A stretch of DNA of 64,000 nucleotides from Elmis aenea (taxonomy: Eukaryota > Arthropoda > Insecta > Coleoptera > Elmidae). Below, one piece after another: positions 49,106-61,256 of this stretch (position 1 is the stretch's first letter; each line of letters opens with the position of its first letter). The notes beneath the pieces are model-generated. The model was given only the letters and a program-made list of their open reading frames with translations. It did not search any database and was not told the DNA's origin. The translations under genes were made by a program, and so were the position numbers. The stretch is taken from the NCBI GenBank assembly GCA_947652605.1, contig OX393581.1, positions 33,102,788 to 33,166,787 of the forward strand, given 5' to 3'.

Positions 49106-52100
49106 TACAAATCGTAAACGTATATGTAATGTTGTGCATACTTTGTTTCGATGAGTTTCTTTTTTCTTTCATAGTTGTATGTTGATCTCTTAATGTGATG
49201 CTTTGACAACAATCAAGATACAAGTGATTTTAATTTGTAATTTTCTTTCGTAATTTCGTTATAATAAATTAACAAAGTTTGCACATGCTGGAATGTAATG
49301 GGAACATTGTATATTGCGCATTGTCGTGAGTCTTTCACTGTGTATAGTAGAATGTATGTATTGTTTGTATGTAAGGTAGGTAGGTAGGTAATGCACGGGA
49401 GACTGCTCAGACGTTTGGAAACGTATCGGAGATTGTCCAACCGTTAACAACCAGCCTCTAGACACTGCCATGTCACTGGTTATAGTTTGTAATCAACTAG
49501 ACTAAGACACATTATCACATTTTAAGTTATAATATACTTTGTGTGTTCGTAAATTATTTATGCAAACTCGCTTATTTTAGTTAATTTTGTATATTTATTA
49601 AGTAGGAGTGCACCGTCATGATCTTATTACATTAAAAAATGTTTGTATTACACGAACGTAATATTAAAATCATTCCGTTTAGTGTACTCCTAATTTATTA
49701 GTCAAAATAGCCTGAAATTTACAAGTTTAGAAAATTTTTTTAGTTAAATAATTGTAACATATTTTTTCTGCTGACAATTTTGCAATAGCGAAAGCATACT
49801 TTGTTATGTAATTCAAGTTTATTGAGTGCTAAATAAATTTCAGGATATTTTCTTGAACAGTTTGCATAATGTGTGATTTATTTTAGTATTTATATAAATA
49901 ATGTATGCGTTCATTTTATATAATTTATAATTAAGTTGGTAATAGGAACAAATAATTTAACAATCACTGCCAATTGACTGCCAGACATGCTAAAATTAGT
50001 GGTGAATTTATAAATACTGCCATGACTTTTTAAATTGTTTTTTATTTTGAGTTTTTGATACTTTTAATCTTTTGCGGTGCCATCTTTTAAAATATTTTGC
50101 AGTTTAAATTTGACAACAAAGTTGCTCTTTGAGTTAGATCCAAATTTTTCGTTATTTATCTTTGCTACATAGTTTATGCTTTCAAATAAAGTAACAAAAT
50201 TAATTTTAAAAACATCTGAATGTAGAACAATCCAGTACCAAGCAATTAAAAAAAATCCATCTTCAATTTTTCTTACAGTAGTTATTGAAAAGATAAAGTG
50301 AACTGTTTGGTCTTTTATTTCATTGATTAATTGTTCCAACTATGCTCTTTATTTTTATTTGCTTTTGCATATTATATTATCATAATAGAGTATTGGAGAA
50401 CATATGATGAGAATATTAAAAAAACACTTTGTGTGTGATTTCAACAATGACAGAATTATCACTAGCCACTTTTACTAAATATTATACGTATATACACAAA
50501 CAAAAAAATTAAAATCTGAATATCAAAATATACCAATCGACTTCTGAAGTGAATTATCAATTGTCAAGAAAGCTTTTATGCATTTTGGTGTGAAATCATT
50601 TGTGTAGAAAAACTATCTCTTTTTTTACAACTTTTTGATTTTTATATTGTCAATTATGCCGTTTTCAAGTTTAAACTGTTATCATTGTGGTGTGTTCATT
50701 TACTTACATGAATTTAGGATATGAATTTCTCGCATTTAAAGCACACTTGATCTCTACTGCCGGTAAACGTGTTTTACTGAAGTTGCTGCTTAAAATTAAA
50801 AACTTCATATCTGAACTATAAAATTAAATGTTAAACAAACAAATGTTGATGCCCTATCTATCTTCTATAGTTTTTAAAATGATTTTTTCACATCTACATT
50901 GCCAATTAAAATAAATTTTGCTGTATGCAGTGTGTAATTACTTTTGCTTTTAACGTTTTAACGTAATAAAACACTTCCTTTGTAAAATATTATTTGAAAA
51001 AATTATTTTATTGGCATATTTTTTTACGGAAAAAAAAGTTTTTGATCTGCTATTGATAAGCGTAGAAACACATATTTTAAAATTAAGAGTAGATGAATAA
51101 TTTTACTATTTAAAATTATTTGTTAAATTTTTTTTTTTTAACTAACAATAAGTTCTCAGCAACTTCAGTAAAATGTTTTACACATAAAGAAAATGAATCG
51201 AGCAGTGATGAAAGACTTCATTCTATATATCTTTTACAGTATATTTATTTACTCATATAAAAACAAAAACAAAAACTAACAAATTTTGAACCAAAAAGTT
51301 TTTTTTTCTTCCTTTATAATTTTATTTTATATTTTTAAATTTTGAAGTAACAATTATGTTGGTAACTTAATGACAAAAATGTACTTTTGGCTTTTTTATA
51401 CGTTTTGGTTTTATAAGTACTCATACAGAAATTTTGTTTTATGGGTAACAATTGTTTTAAAAGGATAGGTCGACAGCAAATTTTGTTATTTTATAAAAAG
51501 GAAAACCGTTACTTTAAAATAACTAATAATTCTCAATTAAAACTGTAAGGTCTAAGAATTTACTAAATTCTGAATTAAAATGAAGAAGTCTTTCATCCCT
51601 TAAAGGCTTAAACATTGTACTTAAAAAATTTCCATTTCACTAACCATTAAAACACATAATTTATGTCGAAAATCATAACTTCACGTAAGACTAGCTATTT
51701 TGCTCACGTTGTTTTTTGAGGATAGACTGAAAATCATTCGATACTTTATTAATGTAGATTGACTGATTTAGTTAATAATTCAGTTTTAACTGAAAATTCA
51801 TATTTTCGATGTAAAAGAACTTCCGTAATTTCATAATTAATTCAGTGTACAAATAATTTTTCTATATTTAATTTAATCGTATAATATAACATTTACAACA
51901 TAAATGTTAGTACATAATTATATATGGCTGGTTGCTATAACAATTTTAATTTGTTCATAGGCTGCACACGTGTAAATACGGAAATATTATATTACGGTAT
52001 TTATGATAACTTATCTGCGGTAAAATATTTATAGGTACTTATGTAATTATTATGTATTCTGTAGCAACCAATCATTGTGTGTGGATTTTTTTATAATAAG

Positions 52101-54700
52101 GCACTATTTAAGGTTGTAAAAAACATACATATTTTTACAGTAACAATTTGGCGGCAAATAAAATGTTTTCATAGTTCACTGTAATTGTAGCTTAGTTTTA
52201 ACATGTTTGTATCTACCAGTTTTGTATAAGTTAAATGCAAAAAGGATAATTTTTATAAAGTATTCTTTTATACAGCATTTAGAATCGTCTCAAAAATTAA
52301 GACTGTTTGACATGATATCAAATAATTACTATGTAGGTAATTTTGTTTTAAGTTTTATATAGCATTTATTGGAAACTGTATGGTGTATACAGTAATTTTT
52401 TAACATTGGAGATTGTTTTATCAATTGTGTAAATTAAAAGCAGATCGGAGTGGATACAAATGAACAAATATCACTTTTTCAAACATTTTAATATATAAAT
52501 GTATTATTAGATAAGAGGAATAGCTGAAATAAGTCAATGAAAAATCATAATTGACATAATTTATCACTTACCAGATGTTAAATCTAACTGAAAGTCTAGT
52601 AACGAGTCTTCACTGATTTAGTATATTATCGAAATGAATGCAGGAAATTGTTAAGAAATAATTTTTCTTAAATTAAAGTTATTTTATGAAGCATAACTCG
52701 AATAATAACAAGGGCATAATTGGAGACAGCGGAATATTGAAGTAACTTCTTGTTTGTAGACTATTCATTTGTAGTTTTTGCTATATGTTAGTAGTTATTT
52801 TAGAATATAAAGACTACAATTTTCTTTTTAAGATTTTAGAAGCAATATATGACTGATCAGAAAATGTTTCTTTTGAACCATTTCTTAATTTCATCTTCAT
52901 CAATATGCCTCCCATAATGCAAAACATTTTTACTTTTAAAAATTCACCTTATGTGACTTACTTTTGCATAAATTGTTAGCTTCGCGCAGTTATAATTTCT
53001 TATAAAATATACAAGTATTTTTGCAATTCAATTGCTGCACATTGAACAGCATTCATTTATCAGCAGTAGTTTTATTACATCCGTTTTTGTATTAAATTGC
53101 CTTTGGCAACAAGTTTTGCTTCATTTTACTTGTTAAGAGATATCATATTTCAACTCTTATAGGAAGGGGTTAATTAATGTTTGCTTTAAAAGTTTTGCAA
53201 GTGTTTAGAATTAAAAAGGTTTTTTTCTTTCGTTAATCAAAAAAAGAATTACAGTTTCCTATTAAGTTTTGTACCTGATTGTCATTTGTTTTCAATACAA
53301 ATTATTAGTCATCATGCTTGATCTCTACAATAAAAAATCTTTGTGTATAAAATTGTCATCTGTGAAAAATTAAATTCGTTGTTTTTTAAAATTTGTCCTT
53401 GTTTTTATTAATTGTTTTCCTTTATTTTCATTTCATAAATTTAAAGCCAATGTAATAGGGAAAGTTTATAGTGCATATAATGATGAGTCCCTCATAAATT
53501 AATATAAGTTAGTTACTTTGACTTGTTTATTTTATTAATGACTAAAGTTGCTAATAACATTTTTTAAATGTGGATATTCTTTCGTGTCTTAATTTTGTTG
53601 GACCTATATTAAAAGTCATTATTTATTTCTTTTAGTGACTTGTTTGGAGTATCATCTGGTACACACCGACATGATTGTACAGATATAGTTTTCAATCACG
53701 GTTTTCCAATTACCGTTTAGCCTCAGATTCGATCTATAGATCTTCAAAAGTTTACCAATCAATTATGATTTTTTTGCAACTGTTATATGGAACTGTTTGA
53801 ATTTACTATTAAGTGTTAGTGGCTGATTAGAATATTTTAATATAAAAGAAGGTAACGTGTAAAAAGCTTACTGAATGTTAATGAAATGTGTGACAAATAA
53901 TATTATTGATTCTCAGATTATATTGAAACCTTTTATCCTAATTGGTGTCTTATATATTTACTAAATTTATTAGCCAAATATATAGCTAATTTAAGACGAA
54001 TGTTTTAGTTACATTTATTGGTACCCAGTCCGTGGTTTCGGGATTGAATGGGAAAAGCTCGGAGTTCAGGCACTCCTTAAATGTTTTGTCGTTTTTGTCA
54101 TGTAATGAGAATAAGGTACTTGTTGCTTTGTGTAAAAAAAAAATGCAAGTTTTGTTGAGCACCGTGTATTGTAAAACCAGTCCCGAAGCTACTGCCTACT
54201 TCATTGTAAAGTAAATGGAACTGACTTACTTGGAATGGTAGATATAGAACAGTTGTGCTGACTGCTACATGTAGAGATAATTTGTGACTATTTTGTCGCA
54301 AAGTATTAAAAGATTGAAAACAATTTCCAATTAGTGTTTGACTTTTGTAAATATATTAATTGCTTAGTAGTTACATCTGACGTTTTAATAACCCACACAT
54401 ACGATTCGATAAATTCAGTTTTTATAATTTAACAGTTGGTTTGATTGGAAACAAATTCTACCTCACTCAACTTTAATAGTTTTCTTTTTTTTTTTGTTTA
54501 CTGTTTAAGTTAAAATGTTTTGTAATTAATTAATTTTTGTAGCTCTCCTGCCTGTTCGAATCGAAGACTGTGCGCAGTAAGAATTCTGTTGTTTCTTGTA
54601 AACAACAATAGTACATATTACTGCTGTTTTATTTATGTGATTCGACAGACTTTTTAACTTACATATGTATCAATTCTATTGAGAATAAATATGTAAATAT
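49106..54700 (+). other. Probable long jing 3' UTR and downstream flank
   Basis: About 5.6 kb of AT-rich sequence follows the stop with no recognisable transposon and no coding frame. AATAAA signals lie soon after the stop (49263-49268, 49832-49837) and far downstream (54684-54689, followed by a T-rich stretch). Pumilio-type TGTAAATA sites occur at 51971-51978, 54346-54353 and 54692-54699. A GGTA microsatellite is at about 49374-49391. The extent of the transcript cannot be fixed from sequence alone. Confidence 0.5.
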
Positions 54701-54740
54701 ATTTGTCAGTATTTGTTCACCCCTACCTAATTTTTCAGTA

Positions 54741-55150
54741 TACAGGGTGATTGATTGAGACCGGTACTTAAAAATATATGAAGAATGAAAAAGGGTATGG
54801 ATCTGAAATTTTGGTTATGACCACAATGGCATCTGATCAGTTTATTGAAAATATTTTCAATATGGCGACACTTCCGGAAATACCGGAAGTTGACGTCAAC
54901 TTTCTTATTTCAAATACATACAAGTTTTGCACTCAGTTCGCACCAGTGCTGCCAGTGGAAAACGCTATAAAATTACATGAAATGATATTTTTTATGACTG
55001 ACGGTTGACGGAACTGACGGATCGGAGACGCGCTGTTACTGATGTGTGTGAAGAGACCTTAAAATATGCTGTCCATGAGCGTCAAAACTCATCGTCATCG
55101 TTTATATTTTATTGGAGACGCAAATATTATCGTATTAATAGAGGATTGTA
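54741..55150. repeat. TACAGGGTGATTG-ended repeat fragment
   Basis: It begins TACAGGGTGATTGATTGAGA. The 76-codon frame over 54778-55008 is inside this repeat and shows no known domain. CTTCCGGAAATACCGGAAG is a local palindrome. No matching right end is seen. Confidence 0.4.
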
Positions 55151-55189
55151 GTGACTTGAAAAAAAAAATTAAAGTCCTCGATTTTTTGA

Positions 55190-55376
55190 CGACAAAAAAA
55201 TTGTAAAACCGGTTTTAACCGTTATTATTTCGGTTCACGGAAACGAAAAAGAAATTTTTTCGGTTAGAACGAAAACGATATATTTCGTTTTCGTTCCGAA
55301 CAGAAACTAACGAAATTTTTTTCGTTTTCGTTCCGAACAGAAACGAACGAAATTTTTTTCGTTTTTAGTCCCTATT
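55190..55376. repeat. Low-complexity TTTCGTTTTCG / AACCGG repeat
   Basis: Two near-identical copies of TTTCGTTTTCGTTCCGAACA are followed by GAAACnAACGAAATTTTTT, preceded by AACCGGTTTTAACCGTT. The sequence resembles the decayed repeat at 12660-13090. Confidence 0.45.
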
Positions 55377-55384
55377 GATTACAA

Positions 55385-55718
55385 CAGTGTTTTTCAACCT
55401 GTTCCTTGACACTAATAAAAATATTTTAGAACAGATTGGTGCTACACGTTTAAATCAAATCTGCAAAAGGAAAAAAAGTTTGCTAATATTCGCAACGACT
55501 TGTACACTAATTTTAATAATAATAATATTATAAAATTTTGGATTAAAATAAAAACGACTAGGTATCAAAAAGTGTATACATGTTTGAGAAAATAAATGAA
55601 TTAAAAACAAATAGTTACTATACATTATAATGCAATAAAATTATTAACACAATACTATTGTTTTTATTTTAGCGTTGTTAAAAGTGTGCCGCGACATTAA
55701 AGATGTTGAAAAACACAG
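55385..55718. mobile_element. hAT-type MITE
   Basis: The terminal repeats are CAGTGTTTTTCAACCTGTT on the left and GATGTTGAAAAACAC then AG on the right. The flanks GATTACAA (55377-55384) and GGTTACAA (55719-55726) form an 8-bp target duplication with one mismatch. There is no coding capacity. Confidence 0.85.
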
Positions 55719-55900
55719 GGTTACAATATATCAAAGAAATTTAAAAAAGATATAATTTTTTATTTGTCAGTTCGTGTACACTGTTGTAAAGTTTAAACTG
55801 TACATGTATTTTAATATTCGTTAAAAATTTTTTAATTTGTAAGAGTGGTTTACGTTTTGTAAATTTTGTGTAATAGGCGTTTTCATGTCAAGCTGCGATT

Positions 55901-55909
55901 GGTCTAACC
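55901..55909. repeat. Target-site duplication of the P-like element, left
   Basis: GGTCTAACC is repeated exactly at 59074-59082. P-superfamily transposons duplicate 8 bp. One base of ambiguity at the junction explains the nine shared bases. Confidence 0.8.
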
Positions 55910-56147
55910 GGGACCGTCGTTATAACGGGCCAGCTCCTTACAGCAAAACACGAGAAAAGTGGTGGGGATAAAGGCGGATCGTTCATTATTTGCTCATGTT
56001 TGTGGTACTTTTTACTGTCTGCTGGTCTCTAAAACTTGATAATTAAAGAAAATTTTGTATCTCCAACATCTATAATCTTACTGAGTGTTCTTCATTGCGA
56101 ACATCGTTCAATAGTAACAATCGATTGCGGTAAAGTGCTTTTTTTAA

Positions 56148-57424
56148 CCCTAGTCTGCATTCATGGGGCCGCCGCGGCCCACTTCGATTTTAATTGTTAA
56201 TAACGACTCTATAGTTTAATTTCATATATTCATATTTTAAGTAATCCTTCTTCTCATCATTCTTATTGAGATTTTGTGACAAGAAAATGTATTGCTCGTA
56301 TAAATCAATTATCAAAAATATTTGAATAGTTCTGCACGCTAGATGCCTTCATGGTGCCGCTGCGGCCCACCTTATCAATGCATGATGTCATGCTTGATCT
56401 AACGTGTGAACAATATATACCTAAAACGTTTTTGCCAAACCGTTCAAGAGAAGAACTTTCCTCAATATTTGGATTTACCAAAAGCCTTACTTTAGCATCA
56501 TACGTACCAAAAACTGGAAAAGCAGTCATTTTATTGTCAAGCATGCATTATAGTAAAGAAATTTCAGTTGACAATCAACACAAACCTAAAATTATATTAT
56601 TCTATAACACAACTAAAGGTGGTACCGATGTTATGGATAAAATGGCTGCTAATTATTCCTGCAAAAGAAAAACCAATAGATGGCCTTTAGCTTTTTTTGC
56701 AAATACAGTGGACGTGTGTGGAATAGCTGCGTTTCTGGTATATACCAAATTATATCCGAAATGGAATGAAAACAAAACGTGATAAAAGACAGATATTTTT
56801 GGAAGAATTGGCAACAAATCTAGTCAAAACTCATATGATAAGAAGAGCAGAATCGGTTCGTAACAAAAATTTAAAAAGAGACATAAAAGAATTTCAAAAC
56901 GTATATGATGCACCTAGCACGTCTTTTGAGCTACCTACAAAAGTAAAACGATCAGCTTGTTATCTTTGTGAAAAAAGAAGAAAAATATTTCAAATTTGCG
57001 AATTGTGTAAAAAAAATGTTTGCAAAGAACATTCGAAAATAGTGTGCCATAATTGTGTACAATAATCGTATATAAGAATAAATTGTTTATCATGACTTTA
57101 TAAATAAATATTTCGTTTAGTTTATTACTGGCATCACCATTTTATTTTATAAATATCTAAATTAATTGTGTTATTGCAAATAAGTCGTTTTGTTTAATAT
57201 TAACATCGCTAATTTATTTTATAAATACCTTACTGATTTATTGTTATAATTTTAAATTTACAAATATGTTTCAAATATATGTAATGTACCCTATATTCAT
57301 TTATTACTTTCAATAAACATTATATAGCAATTTTATTTACAGAGCCAAAGCATTATTTTCAGCATGGGCCGCAGAGGCCCAAGCAGTGCTGCTACGTAAC
57401 TTATACCATGAATGCAGACTAGGG
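56148..57424. mobile_element. piggyBac-like element 1, nested in the P-like element
   Basis: It has perfect 19-bp terminal repeats, CCCTAGTCTGCATTCATGG and CCATGAATGCAGACTAGGG, flanked by TTAA at 56144-56147 and 57425-57428. At 1277 bp it is about half of a full element. It retains only the C-terminal third of a transposase. GGCCGC/GCGGCC palindromes lie next to both ends and at 56351. Confidence 0.95.
56351..57065 (+). pseudogene. piggyBac transposase, C-terminal part, frameshifted
   Basis: The first frame (to 56782) carries SSIFGFTKSLTLASYVPK, KAVILLSSMHYS, KPKIILFYNTTKGGTDVMDK (around the last catalytic Asp) and NYSCKRKTNRWPLAFF. The second frame, starting before 56766, continues with a basic helix and a cysteine-rich C-terminal finger (CYLCEK...CELCKKNVCKEH...CHNC, 56960-57058). 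The frame change lies near 56755-56780. Two of the three catalytic acidic residues and the N-terminus are deleted, so no active enzyme is encoded. The ATG at 56351 lies in a subterminal palindrome and is probably not a real start. Confidence 0.93.
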
Positions 57425-57433
57425 TTAAATCAA

Positions 57434-58797
57434 AATAATTAAGATTATTATTAAGCAAATAACTGATTGCGAATATGAAATATTATCCCTAATCTGTGAT
57501 AACAATAAAGTAAATAGAAAAGCCTATGAACTTTTATGCAATGGTAATATAAAATCACATATGTATAATTAATGAATACAACCAAAACCCGATTTTTCTC
57601 TTATTTGATACTGTGCATCTATTTAAATCAATTAGAAACAATTTGCCTAATCAAAAAGATTCCGATCAAAATTTTAAATTCCAAATAAATTCTAGTTTTG
57701 TAGAACTTATGGATAGCTGTGACAACAATTGGTATTTAGAAGCTAAAATTTCACACCTAAGGTGACTTTATTATTCAGAAAATTTTAATGTTATTAAAAC
57801 TGCACCTGCTTTAAGCAAGCTAGTCTTAAGTCTCACAGGAATTCAACGACAAAATGTGTTACTTTGTGTTAAATTGTTTGACGAAAAGAACATTACTGCT
57901 TTGAAAATGTTCCAAAAATGAATGCTTTGGGTACAATCACATTTATGCAATTAATTTCTAATTGGTGGAAAATTGTAAATTGCAAAAATTTATATAAAGG
58001 GCAACATCTCCGTGATCAGTATGCAGAACCAATAACAAACTTGCAACATGAAAACTTGGCATTTTTGAAAAATTTTGTAGAATGGGTTAAGAAATGGGAT
58101 GAGTTAGAAATTAATAACATAGCTAAACGAAACGGAAAGTTGACAAACCAGACATTTTCTTCATTAACACATACGTTGCAATACATTACTATTATTGACA
58201 AATTATTTATTTGAGCAACATAAAATAAAATTTGTATTGTTGGGAAAATTTCAAACAGATCCATTGGAAGCAAAATTTGGTCAATACATATAGACAAATG
58301 AGTGGAGACATATTGACGTTATAGATATATCAAGCAATGAATTTATGGTTTTGATTTATATTGGAGGATACGTAATAATTAAGTTGCAAACTAAAATAAA
58401 ATGTAAAATTTGTCTTAATTATCTAACAGAGGATAAAATTCTACCAAATTATGAAAAATGTGAATTTTTATTATATATAAATGACTTAGATCGGGGTGGT
58501 GGCTTAAAAATCCCAAAAGACTTCATTGTTCAAATTTTGTGTGCTATGTATAAAGTGTTTCAGGTTTTAATAAGCGAAATGTATGAAGAAAAAGCATGTT
58601 AAAGTATGTTAAAAGCAAAAAATCAAAAAGATATATTATTAAAATTAAGTGTAGATTATGTGCAAGAAATTAATTTAGTAGAAATAATAAATTGTAAATG
58701 TAACAGTAGTGAATTAATTGTTAATAATTGCATTTCAATATTTTCCAATATATTATTAAATAATTATCGAAAATTAATAAATGATCAACGTGGATAA
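57434..58797 (+). pseudogene. P/THAP9-like transposase, central and C-terminal remnants
   Basis: Broken frames run in order: LICDNNKVNRKAYELL; LLFDTVHLFKSIRNN (the Asp-containing block before the long helix); FMQLISNWWKIVNCKN with GQHLRDQY; VLLGKFQTDPLEAKFGQY; and VLIYIGGYVIIKLQTKIKC with DLDRGGGLKIP. These are characteristic blocks of P-element and THAP9 transposases, including the FQTDPLE-FG-Y motif. Stops and frame changes (for example near 57570, 57762 and 58212) show it is dead. The THAP domain is absent. Confidence 0.88.
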
Positions 58798-59073
58798 AAA
58801 GTAAACAAAACCTTAAGAAAATTAGAAAAGTATAATAGGAATTAGAAAACATACATTTATAATTAAATACCTTTAAAATTAAATACATTTGAAAAACTTC
58901 TGTATAAATTATAAATAATAAATAGTAATAAAAGATAGTAATATTTAATAATTAACGTTATATTCTATAGCTAGGCATATAGTATCATAGCAAAGAATGT
59001 TCATTGTTCAGCATCCGCCTTTATCCCCACCACTCAAAAATTCAATGCGCCGGCCCGTTATAACGATGGTCTC

Positions 59074-59082
59074 GGTCTAACC
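59074..59082. repeat. Target-site duplication of the P-like element, right
   Basis: GGTCTAACC is identical to 55901-55909. Confidence 0.8.
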
Positions 59083-59171
59083 CTTCGGGTTTGGTTACAA
59101 AGAATCCTATTGTGTGACACTTGAAAGTCAATTTTGTCTCACAAATCTGTTAAACACATGTTGTGTTTACA

Positions 59172-60440
<1,269 letters not shown>

Positions 60441-60444
60441 TTAA

Positions 60445-61256
60445 CAGTGTGTGACTTCATATGTCGAAAGCAATTGCTTCTGTAATTGAAAAATTTCTCA
60501 CAAATTTCACATTTATAAGGTTTTTCGCCAGTGTGTGTCTTCATATGTCGAGTAAGATAGTTTCTGTGATAGAAACATGTCTCACAAATGTCACATTTAT
60601 AAGGTTTTTCGCCAGTGTGTGTCTTCATATGTTGAGTTAAATCGCTTCTTTGACTGAAGAATTTCTCACAAATGTCACATTTATAAGGTTTTTCGCCCGT
60701 GTGTGTCTTCATGTCGAGCAAGATTTGGTCTTTCACTGAAACATTTCTCACAAATGTCAAATTTATAAGGTTTTTCGCCCGTGTGTGTCTTCATATGTCG
60801 AGCAAGATTTGGTCTTTGACTGAAACATTTCTCACAAATGTCACATTTATAAGGTTTTTCGCCCGTGTGTGTCCTCATATGAACACTGAGAAACTGTCGG
60901 TTACTAACACATTTCTGACAAATGTCGCATTTATATTCATTTTTGTGTGCCCTTATATGACAATCGAGATAACTTTTGGAAGTAAAGAATTTCTCACAAA
61001 TGTCACATTTATAAGGTTTTTCGCCAGTGTGTGTCTTCATATGTCGAGTAAGATAGTTTCTGTGATAGAAACATGTCTCACAAATGTCACATTTATAAGG
61101 TTTTTCGCCAGTGTGTGTCTTCATATGTTGAGTTAAATCGCTTCTTTGACTGAAGAATTTCTCACAAATGTCACATTTATAAGGTTTTTCGCCCGTGTGT
61201 GTCTTCATGTCGAGCAAGATTTGGTCTTTCACTGAAACATTTCTCACAAATGTCAC
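60445..61256 (-). pseudogene. C2H2 finger array, frameshifted downstream part
   Basis: These are about nine further fingers of the gene that starts at 63048. They fall in two frames separated by 2-bp deletions (CTTCATGTCGAGC for CTTCATATGTCGAGC) near 61205 and 60709. One finger has lost a metal ligand (KFDIC for KCDIC, about 60750). The last finger before the piggyBac copy is CEICEKFFNYRSNCFRHMKSH. The stretch 60523-60760 repeats 61019-61256 almost exactly. Confidence 0.85.

Larger units (their letters stand above)
55910..59073. mobile_element. P/THAP9-like DNA transposon (dead, internally deleted)
   Basis: The ends GGACCGTCGTTATAACGGGCC and the reverse complement of the right end (GAGACCATCGTTATAACGGG) form an imperfect terminal inverted repeat. 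About 50 bp further in, a perfect inverted pair appears: GTGGTGGGGATAAAGGCGG on the left and CCGCCTTTATCCCCACCAC on the right. It is bracketed by the duplication GGTCTAACC. The interior holds transposase remnants on the + strand (57434-58797), and a piggyBac copy has inserted at 56144. The part coding for the N-terminal THAP DNA-binding domain is missing, so the element lost it by internal deletion. Confidence 0.88.

Noticed and set aside
54778..55008. 76-codon frame MKNEKGYGSEILV...
   Set aside because: It lies inside a TACAGGGTG-ended repeat fragment, has no domain I recognise and is not supported as a gene.
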